DNA of 64,000 nucleotides, taken from assembly GCA_964023205.1 (NCBI GenBank), contig OZ026842.1, forward strand, positions 13,426,446-13,490,445, given 5' to 3'. Source of the stretch: Lutraria lutraria (Eukaryota > Mollusca > Bivalvia > Venerida > Mactridae). The position numbers were made by a program, and so were the translations under genes. Shown piece after piece: positions 14,908 through 26,830 of this stretch. Every line of letters begins with the position of its first letter. Within the stretch, counting starts at the first letter, position 1. The notes under the pieces are model-generated. The model searched no databases, was not told the origin of the DNA, and saw only the letters and a program-made list of their open reading frames with translations.

Positions 14908-17900
14908 TAACGGTCATTCTTTTTAAAAGAATATTGACTATTTAGACAAAATGACCTCCAATTAAAGGACACCTGTCAATAACGGTCCTTCTATTTAAAA
15001 GAACATTGACTATTTCGAACAAAATGACCTCCAAATGAAGGCCACCTATCAATAAGGGTAATTTTTTTTATGTTTTTTTAAAAAAACATTGACTATTTAG
15101 AACAATATGACCTCCAAATAAAGGCCACCTGGCAATAAGGGTCATTCTTTTTAATAGAACATGGACTATTTAGAACAAAATGACCTCCAAATAAAGGACA
15201 CCTGTCAATAACAGTCATTCTTTTTTAAAAATCATTGACTATTTAGAACTAAATGACCTCCAAATAAAGTCCACCTGTGAATAAGGGTAGTTTTTAAGAC
15301 AAAAACATTGATTATTTTGAACAAAATGACCTCAAAATAAAGGGTACCGGTCAATAAGGGTCATTCTTTTTCAAAGGACATTGACTATTTAGACAAAATG
15401 ACCTCCAAATAAAGGACATCTGTCAATAAGGGTAATTCTTTTAAAAAAATATTGACTATTTTGAACAAAATTACCTCCAAATAAAGGCCACCGGTCAATA
15501 AGGGTCATTCTTTTTCAAAGAACATTGACTATTTAGACAAAATGACCTCCAAATTAAGGACACCTGTCAATAACGGTCCTTCTTTTTAAAAGAACATTGA
15601 CTATTTCGAACAAAATGACCTCCAAATTAAGGCCACCTATCAATAAGGGTATTTTATTTCATGTTTTTTTAAAAAAACATTGACTATTTAGATCAATATG
15701 ACCTCCAAATAAAGGCCACCTGGCAATAAGGGTCATTCTTTTTAATAGAACATTGACTATTTAGAACAATATGTCCTCCAAATAAAGGCCACCTGTCAAT
15801 AAGGGTCATTCTTTTTAATAGAACATTGACTATTTAGAAGAAAATGACCTCCAAATAAAGGGCACTGGTCAATAAGTGTCATTCTTTTTAATAGAACATT
15901 GACTATTTAGACAAAATGACCTCCAAATAAAGGACACCTGTCAATAACAGTCATTCTTTTTTAAAAATCATTGACTATTTAGAACAAAATGACCTCCAAA
16001 TAAAGTCCACCTGTGAATAAGGGTAGTTTTTAAGACAAAAACATTGAACAAAATGACCTGCAAATAAAGGGCACCGGTCAATAAGTGTCATTCTTTTTCA
16101 AAGAACATTGACTATTTCGAACAAAATGACCTCCAAATAAAGTCCACCAGTGAATAAGGGTAGTTTTTTAGACAAAAACATTGACTTTTTAGAACAAAAT
16201 GACCTCCAAATAAAGGGCACCGGTCAATAAGGGTCATTCTTTTTCAAAGAACATTGACTATTTAGACAAAATGACCTCCAAATAAAGGACACCTGTCAAT
16301 AACGGTCATTCTTTTTAAAAGAATATTGACTATTTCGAACAAAATGAACTCCAAATTAAGGCCACCTATCAATAAGGGTAATTTTTGTATATGTTTTTTC
16401 AAAAAACATTGACTATTTCGAACAAAATGACCTCCAAATAAAGGACACCTGTCAATAACGGTCCTTCTATTTAAAAGAACATTGACTATTTCGAACAAAA
16501 TGACCTCCAAATGAAGGCCACCTATCAATAAGGGTAATTTTTTTTATGTTTTTTTAAAAAAACATTGACTATTTAGAACAATATGACCTCCAAATAAAGG
16601 CCACCTGGCAATAAGGGTCATTCTTTTTAATAGAACATGGACTATTTAGAACAAAATGACCTCCAAATAAAGGACACCTGTCAATAACAGTCATTCTTTT
16701 TTAAAAATCATTGACGATTTAGAACAAAATGACCTCCAAATAAAGGGTACCGGTCAATAAGGGTCATTCTTTTTCAAAGGACATTGACTATTTAGACAAA
16801 ATGACCTCCAAATAAAGGACACCTGTCAATAAGGGTAATTCTTTTAAAAAAATATTGACTATTTTGAAAATAATTACCTCCAAATAAAGGCCACCGGTCA
16901 ATAAGGGTCATTCTTTTTCAAAGAACATTGACTATTTAGACAAAATGACCTCCAAATTAGGGACACCTGTCAATAACGGTCCTTCTTTTTAAATGAACAT
17001 TGACTATTTCGAACAAAATGACCTCCAAATTAAGGCCACCGGTCAATAAGGGTCATTCTTTTTCAAAGAACATTGACTCTTTTGAAAAAAATGACCTCCA
17101 AATAAAGTCCACCTGTCAATAAGGGTATTTTTTTAGACAAAAACATTTATTATTTTGAACAAAATGACCTCCAAATAAAGGCCACCTGTCAATAAGGGTC
17201 ATGTTTTAAAAAGAACATTGACTATTTCGAACAATATGTCCTCCAAATAAAGGCCACCTGTCAATAAGGGTCATTCTTTTTAATAGAACATTGACTATTT
17301 AGAAGAAAATGACCTCCAAATAAAGGGCACTGGTCAATAAGTGTCATTCTTTTTAATAGAACATTGACTATTTAGACAAAATGACCTCCAAATAAAGGAC
17401 ACCTGTCAATAACAGTCATTCTTTTTTAAAAATCATTGACTATTTAGAACAAAATGACCTCCAAATAAAGTCCACCTGTGAATAAGGGTAGTTTTTAAGA
17501 CAAAAACATTGACTATTTAGAACAAAATGACCTGCAAATAAAGGGCACCGGTCAATAAGGGTCATTCTTTTTTAAAGAACCTTGACTATTTTTAACAAAA
17601 TGACCTCCAAATAAAGGCCACCGGTCAATAAGGGTCATTCTTTTTCAAAGGACATTGACTATTTAGACAAAATGACCTCCAAATAAAGGATACCTGTCAA
17701 TAACGGTCATTCTTTTTAAAAACACATTGACTGTTTAGAAGAAAATGACCTCCAAATAAAGGCCACCGGTCAATAAGGGTAATTCTTTTTCAAAGAACAT
17801 TGACTATTTAGACAAAATGACCTCCAAATAAAGTCCACCTGTGAATAAGGGTAATTTTATAAAAAAAACATTGATAATTTTGAACAAAATGACCTCCAAA

Positions 17901-19547
17901 TAAAGGCCACCGGTCAATAAGGGTCATTCTTTTTCAAAGGACATTGACTATTTAGACAAAATGACCTCCAATTAAAGGACACCTGTCAATAAGGGTCCTT
18001 CTTTTTAAAAGAACATTGACTATTTCGAACAAAATGACCTCCAAATTAAGGCCACCTATCAATAAGGGTATTTTATTTCATGTTTTTTTAAAAAAACATT
18101 GACTATTTAGATCAATATGACCTCCAAATAAAGGACACCTGTCAATAACGGTCATTCTTTTTAAAAGAATATTGACTATTTCGAACAAAATGAACTCCAA
18201 ATTAAGGCCACCTATCAATAAGGGTAATTTTTGTATATGTTTTTTCAAAAAACATTGACTATTTCGAACAAAATGACCTCCAAATAAAGGACACCTGTCA
18301 ATAACGGTCCTTCTATTTAAAAGAACATTGACTATTTCGAACAAAATGACCTCCAAATGAAGGCCACCTATCAATAAGGGTAATTTTTTTTATGTTTTTT
18401 TAAAAAAACATTGACTATTTAGAACAATATGACCTCCAAATAAAGGCCACCTGGCAATAAGGGTCATTCTTTTTAATAGAACATGGACTATTTAGAACAA
18501 AATGACCTCCAAATAAAGGACACCTGTCAATAACAGTCATTCTTTTTTAAAAATCATTGACGATTTAGAACAAAATGACCTCCAAATAAAGTCCACCTGT
18601 GAATAAGGGTAGTTTTTTAGACAAAAACATTGACTTTTTAGAACAAAATGACCTCCAAATAAAGGGCACCGGTCAATAAGGGTCATTCTTTTTCAAAGGA
18701 CATTGACTATTTAGACAAAATGACCTCCAATTAAAGGACACCTGTCAATAACGGTCATTCTTTTTAAAAGAATATTGACTATTTCGAACAAAATGACCTC
18801 CAAATAAAGGACACCTGTCAATAACAGTCATTCTTTTTTAAAAATCATTGACTATTTAGAACAAAATGACCTCCAAATAAAGTCCACCTGTGAATAAGGG
18901 TAGTTTTTAAGACAAAAACATTGATTATTTTGAACAAAATGACCTCAAAATAAAGGGTACCGGTCAATAAGGGTCATTCTTTTTCAAAGGACATTGACTT
19001 TTTAGACAAAATGACCTCCAAATAAAGGCCACCGGTCAATAAGGGTCATTCTTTTTCAAAGAACATTGACTATTTAGACAAAATGACCTCCAAATTAGGG
19101 ACACCTGTCAATAACGGTCCTTCTTTTTAAATGAACATTGACTATTTCGAACAAAATGACCTCCAAATTAAGGCCACCGGTCAATAAGGGTCATTCTTTT
19201 TCAAAGAACATTGACTATTTAGAAAAAAATGACCTCCAAATAAAGTCCACCTGTCAATAAGGGTATTTTTTTAGACAAAAACATTGATTATTTTGAACAA
19301 AATGATCTCCAAATAAAGGCCACCTGTCAATAAGGGTCATTCTTTTTCAAAGAACATTGACTATTTAGACAAAATGACCTCCAAATAAAGTCCACCTGTG
19401 AATAAGGGTAGTTTTTTAGACAAAAACATTGACTTTTTAGAACAAAATGACCTCCAAATAAAGGGCACCGGTCAATAAGGGTCATTCTTTTTCAAAGAAC
19501 ATTGACTATTTAGACAAAATGACCTCCAAATAAAGGACACCTGTCAA
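14908..19547 (+). repeat. Higher-order repeat A3, internally deleted (4,640 bp)
   Basis: It starts at the same point of the unit as A2 (7,048 + 7,860). Two deletions relative to A2 are seen. One is of a single monomer (about 73 bp) at about 16,741. The other is of about 2.35 kb and jumps from the equivalent of about 9,254 to that of about 11,602; its joint falls at about 17,010-17,060 inside conserved monomer sequence. From there on A3 follows the A1 pattern at an exact offset of 12,500 bp. Confidence 0.8.
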
Positions 19548-22500
19548 TAACGGTCATTCTTTTTAAAAGAATATTGACTATTTAGACAAAATGACCTCCA
19601 ATTAAAGGACACCTGTCAATAACGGTCCTTCTATTTAAAAGAACATTGACTATTTCGAACAAAATGACCTCCAAATGAAGGCCACCTATCAATAAGGGTA
19701 ATTTTTTTTATGTTTTTTTAAAAAAACATTGACTATTTAGAACAATATGACCTCCAAATAAAGGCCACCTGGCAATAAGGGTCATTCTTTTTAATAGAAC
19801 ATGGACTATTTAGAACAAAATGACCTCCAAATAAAGGACACCTGTCAATAACAGTCATTCTTTTTTAAAAATCATTGACTATTTAGAACTAAATGACCTC
19901 CAAATAAAGTCCACCTGTGAATAAGGGTAGTTTTTAAGACAAAAACATTGATTATTTTGAACAAAATGACCTCAAAATAAAGGGTACCGGTCAATAAGGG
20001 TCATTCTTTTTCAAAGGACATTGACTATTTAGACAAAATGACCTCCAAATAAAGGACATCTGTCAATAAGGGTAATTCTTTTAAAAAAATATTGACTATT
20101 TTGAACAAAATTACCTCCAAATAAAGGCCACCGGTCAATAAGGGTCATTCTTTTTCAAAGAACATTGACTATTTAGACAAAATGACCTCCAAATTAAGGA
20201 CACCTGTCAATAACGGTCCTTCTTTTTAAAAGAACATTGACTATTTCGAACAAAATGACCTCCAAATTAAGGCCACCTATCAATAAGGGTATTTTATTTC
20301 ATGTTTTTTTAAAAAAACATTGACTATTTAGATCAATATGACCTCCAAATAAAGGCCACCTGGCAATAAGGGTCATTCTTTTTAATAGAACATTGACTAT
20401 TTAGAACAATATGTCCTCCAAATAAAGGCCACCTGTCAATAAGGGTCATTCTTTTTAATAGAACATTGACTATTTAGAAGAAAATGACCTCCAAATAAAG
20501 GGCACTGGTCAATAAGTGTCATTCTTTTTAATAGAACATTGACTATTTAGACAAAATGACCTCCAAATAAAGGACACCTGTCAATAACAGTCATTCTTTT
20601 TTAAAAATCATTGACTATTTAGAACAAAATGACCTCCAAATAAAGTCCACCTGTGAATAAGGGTAGTTTTTAAGACAAAAACATTGAACAAAATGACCTG
20701 CAAATAAAGGGCACCGGTCAATAAGTGTCATTCTTTTTCAAAGAACATTGACTATTTCGAACAAAATGACCTCCAAATAAAGTCCACCAGTGAATAAGGG
20801 TAGTTTTTTAGACAAAAACATTGACTTTTTAGAACAAAATGACCTCCAAATAAAGGGCACCGGTCAATAAGGGTCATTCTTTTTCAAAGAACATTGACTA
20901 TTTAGACAAAATGACCTCCAAATAAAGGACACCTGTCAATAACGGTCATTCTTTTTAAAAGAATATTGACTATTTCGAACAAAATGAACTCCAAATTAAG
21001 GCCACCTATCAATAAGGGTAATTTTTGTATATGTTTTTTCAAAAAACATTGACTATTTCGAACAAAATGACCTCCAAATAAAGGACACCTGTCAATAACG
21101 GTCCTTCTATTTAAAAGAACATTGACTATTTCGAACAAAATGACCTCCAAATGAAGGCCACCTATCAATAAGGGTAATTTTTTTTATGTTTTTTTAAAAA
21201 AACATTGACTATTTAGAACAATATGACCTCCAAATAAAGGCCACCTGGCAATAAGGGTCATTCTTTTTAATAGAACATGGACTATTTAGAACAAAATGAC
21301 CTCCAAATAAAGGACACCTGTCAATAACAGTCATTCTTTTTTAAAAATCATTGACGATTTAGAACAAAATGACCTCCAAATAAAGTCCACCTGTGAATAA
21401 GGGTAGTTTTTAAGACAAAAACATTGATTATTTTGAACAAAATGACCTCAAAATAAAGGGTACCGGTCAATAAGGGTCATTCTTTTTCAAAGGACATTGA
21501 CTATTTAGACAAAATGACCTCCAAATAAAGGACACCTGTCAATAAGGGTAATTCTTTTAAAAAAATATTGACTATTTTGAAAATAATTACCTCCAAATAA
21601 AGGCCACCGGTCAATAAGGGTCATTCTTTTTCAAAGAACATTGACTATTTAGACAAAATGACCTCCAAATTAGGGACACCTGTCAATAACGGTCCTTCTT
21701 TTTAAATGAACATTGACTATTTCGAACAAAATGACCTCCAAATTAAGGCCACCGGTCAATAAGGGTCATTCTTTTTCAAAGAACATTGACTATTTAGAAA
21801 AAAATGACCTCCAAATAAAGTCCACCTGTCAATAAGGGTATTTTTTTAGACAAAAACATTGATTATTTTGAACAAAATGATCTCCAAATAAAGGCCACCT
21901 GTCAATAAGGGTCATTCTTTTTCAAAGAACATTGACTATTTAGACAAAATGACCTCCAAATAAAGTCCACCTGTGAATAAGGGTAGTTTTTTAGACAAAA
22001 ACATTGACTTTTTAGAACAAAATGACCTCCAAATAAAGGGCACCGGTCAATAAGGGTCATTCTTTTTCAAAGAACATTGACTATTTAGACAAAATGACCT
22101 CCAAATAAAGGACACCTGTCAATAACGGTCATTCTTTTTAAAAGAATATTGACTATTTCGAACAAAATGACCTCCAAATTAAGGCCACCTATCAATAAGG
22201 GTAATTTTTGTATATGTTTTTTTCAAAAAACATTGACTATTTCGAACAAAATGACCTCCAAATAAAGGACACCTGTCAATAACGGTCCTTCTATTTAAAA
22301 GAACATTGACTATTTCGAACAAAATGACCTCCAAATGAAGGCCACCTATCAATAAGGGTAATTTTTTTTATGTTTTTTTAAAAAAACATTGACTATTTAG
22401 AACAATATGACCTCCAAATAAAGGCCACCTGGCAATAAGGGTCATTCTTTTTAATAGAACATGGACTATTTAGAACAAAATGACCTCCAAATAAAGGACA

Positions 22501-25500
22501 CCTGTCAATAACAGTCATTCTTTTTTAAAAATCATTGACTATTTAGAACTAAATGACCTCCAAATAAAGTCCACCTGTGAATAAGGGTAGTTTTTAAGAC
22601 AAAAACATTGATTATTTTGAACAAAATGACCTCAAAATAAAGGGTACCGGTCAATAAGGGTCATTCTTTTTCAAAGGACATTGACTATTTAGACAAAATG
22701 ACCTCCAAATAAAGGATACCTGTCAATAAGGGTAATTCTTTTAAAAAAATATTGACTATTTTGAACAAAATTACCTCCAAATAAAGGCCACCGGTCAATA
22801 AGGGTCATTCTTTTTCAAAGAACATTGACTTTTTAGACAAAATGACCTCCAAATTAAGGACACCTGTCAATAACGGTCCTTCTTTTTAAAAGAACATTGA
22901 CTATTTCGAACAAAATGACCTCCAAATTAAGGCCACCTATCAATAAGGGTATTTTATTTCATGTTTTTTTAAAAGAACATTGACTATTTAGATCAATATG
23001 ACCTCCAAATAAAGGCCACCTGGCAATAAGGGTCATTCTTTTTAATAGAACATTGACTATTTAGAACAATATGTCCTCCAAATAAAGGCCACCTGTCAAT
23101 AAGGGTCATTCTTTTTAATAGAACATTGACTATTTAGAAGAAAATGACCTCCAAATAAAGGGCACTGGTCAATAAGTGTCATTCTTTTTAATAGAACATT
23201 GACTATTTAGACAAAATGACCTCCAAATAAAGGACACCTGTCAATAACAGTCATTCTTTTTTAAAAATCATTGACTATTTAGAACAAAATGACCTCCAAA
23301 TAAAGTCCACCTGTGAATAAGGGTAGTTTTTAAGACAAAAACATTGAACAAAATGACCTGCAAATAAAGGGCACCGGTCAATAAGGGTCATTCTTTTTTA
23401 AAGAACCTTGACTATTTTTAACAAAATGACCTCCAAATAAAGGCCACCGGTCAATAAGGGTCATTCTTTTTAAAAACACATTGACTGTTTAGAAGAAAAT
23501 GACCTCCAAATAAAGTCCACCTGTGAATAAGGGTAATTTTATAAAAAAACCATTGATAATTTTGAACAAAATGACCTCCAAATAAAGGCCACCGGTCAAT
23601 AAGGGTCATTCTTTTTCAAAGGACATTGACTATTTAGACAAAATGACCTCCAATTAAAGGACACCTGTCAATAAGGGTCATTCTTTTTAAAAAATTATTG
23701 ACTGTTTAGAAGAAAAAGACCTCCAAATAAAGGGCACCGGTCAATAAGGGTCATTCTTTTTCAAAGAACATTGACTTTTTAGACAAAATGACCTCCAAAT
23801 AAAGTCCACCTGTGAATAAGGGTAGTTTTTTAGACAAAAACATTGACTATTTAGAACAAAATGACCTCCAAATTAAGGCCACCGGTCAATAAGGGTCATT
23901 CTTTTTCAAAGAACATTGACTATTTAGAAAAAAATGACCTCCAAATAAAGTCCACCTGTCAATAAGGGTATTTTTTTAGACAAAAACATTGATTATTTTG
24001 AACAAAATGACCTCCAAATTAAGGCCACCGGTCAATAAGGGTCATTCTTTTTCAAAGAACATTGACTCTTTAGACAAAATGACCTCCAAATAAAGTCCAC
24101 CTGTGAATAAGGGTAGTTTTTTAGACAAAAACATTGACTATTTAGAACAAAATGACCTCCAAATTAAGGCCACCGGTCAATAAGGGTCATTCTTTTTCAA
24201 AGAACATTGACTATTTTGAAAAAAATGACCTCCAAATAAAGTCCACCTGTCAATAAGGGTATTTTTTTAGACAAAAACATTGATTATTTTGAACAAAATG
24301 ACCTCCAAATAAAGGCCACCTGTCAATAAGGGTCATGTTTTAAAAAGAACATTGACTATTTCGAACAATATGTCCTCCAAATAAAGGCCACCTGTCAATA
24401 AGGGTCATTCTTTTTAATAGAACATTGACTATTTAGAAGAAAATGACCTCCAAATAAAGGGCACTGGTCAATAAGTGTCATTCTTTTTAATAGAACATTG
24501 ACTATTTAGACAAAATGACCTCCAAATAAAGGACACCTGTCAATAACAGTCATTCTTTTTTAAAAATCATTGACTATTTAGAACAAAATGACCTCCAAAT
24601 AAAGTCCACCTGTGAATAAGGGTAGTTTTTAAGACAAAAACATTGAACAAAATGACCTGCAAATAAAGGGCACCGGTCAATAAGGGTCATTCTTTTTTAA
24701 AGAACCTTGACTATTTTTAACAAAATGACCTCCAAATAAAGGCCACCGGTCAATAAGGGTCATTCTTTTTAAAAACACATTGACTGTTTAGAAGAAAATG
24801 ACCTCCAAATAAAGGCCACAGGTCAATAAGGGTAATTCTTTTTCAAAGAACATTGACTATTTAGACAAAATGACCTCCAAATAAAGTCCACCTGTGAATA
24901 AGGGTAATTTTATAAAAAAAACATTGATAATTTTGAACAAAATGACCTCCAAATAAAGGCCACCGGTCAATAAGGGTCATTCTTTTTCAAAGGACATTGA
25001 CTATTTAGACAAAATGACCTCCAATTAAAGGACACCTGTCAATAAGGGTCATTCTTTTTAAAAAATTATTGACTGTTTAGAAGAAAAAGACCTCCAAATA
25101 AAGGGCACCGGTCAATAAGGGTCATTCTTTTTCAAAGAACATTGACTTTTTAGACAAAATGACCTCCAAATAAAGTCCACCTGTGAATAAGGGTAGTTTT
25201 TTAGACAAAAACATTGACTATTTAGAACAAAATGACCTCCAAATTAAGGCCACCGGTCAATAAGGGTCATTCTTTTTCAAAGAACATTGACTATTTAGAA
25301 AAAAATGACCTCCAAATAAAGTCCACCTGTCAATAAGGGTATTTTTTTAGACAAAAACATTGATTATTTTGAACAAAATGACCTCCAAATTAAGGCCACC
25401 GGTCAATAAGGGTCATTCTTTTTCAAAGAACATTGACTCTTTAGACAAAATGACCTCCAAATAAAGTCCACCTGTGAATAAGGGTAGTTTTTTAGACAAA

Positions 25501-26830
25501 AACATTGACTATTTAGAACAAAATGACCTCCAAATTAAGGCCACCGGTCAATAAGGGTCATTCTTTTTCAAAGAACATTGACTATTTTGAAAAAAATGAC
25601 CTCCAAATAAAGTCCACCTGTCAATAAGGGTATTTTTTTAGACAAAAACATTGATTATTTTGAACAAAATGACCTCCAAATAAAGGCCACCTGTCAATAA
25701 GGGTCATGTTTTAAAAAGAACATTGACTATTTCGAACAATATGTCCTCCAAATAAAGGCCACCTGTCAATAAGGGTCATTCTTTTTAATAGAACATTGAC
25801 TATTTAGAAGAAAATGACCTCCAAATAAAGGGCACTGGTCAATAAGTGTCATTCTTTTTAATAGAACATTGACTATTTAGACAAAATGACCTCCAAATAA
25901 AGGACACCTGTCAATAACAGTCATTCTTTTTTAAAAATCATTGACTATTTAGAACAAAATGACCTCCAAATAAAGTCCACCTGTGAATAAGGGTAGTTTT
26001 TAAGACAAAAACATTGACTATTTAGAACAAAATGACCTGCAAATAAAGGGCACCGTTCATTAAGGGTCATTCTTTTTTAAAGAACCTTGACTATTTTTAA
26101 CAAAATGACCTCCAAATAAAGGCCACCGGTCAATAAGGGTCATTCTTTTTCAAAGGACATTGACTATTTAGACAAAATGACCTCCAAATAAAGGATACCT
26201 GTCAATAACGGTCATTCTTTTTAAAAACACATTGACTGTTTAGAAGAAAATGACCTCCAAATAAAGGCCACCGGTCAATAAGGGTCATTCTTTTTCAAAG
26301 AACATTGACTATTTAGACAAAATGACCTCCAAATAAAGTCCACCTGTGAATAAGGGTAATTTTATAAAAAAAACATTGATAATTTTGAACAAAATGACCT
26401 CCAAATAAAGGCCACCGGTCAATAAGGGTCATTCTTTTTCAAAGGACATTGACTATTTAGACAAAATGACCTCCAATTAAAGGACACCTGTCAATAAGGG
26501 TCATTCTTTTTAAAAAATTATTGACTGTTTAGAAGAAAATGACCTCCAAATAAAGGGCACCGGTCAATAAGGGTCATTCTTTTTCAAAGAATATTGACTT
26601 TTTAGACAAAATGACCTCCAAATAAAGTCCACCTGTGAATAAGGGTAGTTTTTTAGACAAAAACATTGACTATTTAGAACAAAATGACCTCCAAATTAAG
26701 GCCACCGGTCAATAAGGGTCATTCTTTTTCAAAGAACATTGACTATTTAGAAAAAAATGACCTCCAAATAAAGTCCACCTGTCAATAAGGGTATTTTTTT
26801 AGACAAAAACATTGATTATTTTGAACAAAA
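19548..26830 (+). repeat. Higher-order repeat A4, ending at the A/B boundary
   Basis: It matches A2 at an offset of 12,500 bp up to about 23,480 with a few base changes, for example at about 22,831 (act-att against act-ttt) and at about 22,975. One monomer is then missing, and the right end carries a local amplification of a roughly 1.3-1.37-kb segment before region A stops. Confidence 0.8.
23340..26830 (+). repeat. Local 1.3-1.37-kb amplification at right end of A4
   Basis: The word acattgaacaaaatgacctg at 23,340 recurs at 24,640 (offset 1,299). The matching position is reached again at about 26,012 (offset about 1,372), where the 9-bp gap in that word is filled. The two offsets differ by one 73-bp monomer, which is present near 24,800 and missing near 23,500. 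There are thus close to three tandem copies of an approximately 18-monomer block, the last running up to the A/B boundary. Confidence 0.7.
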
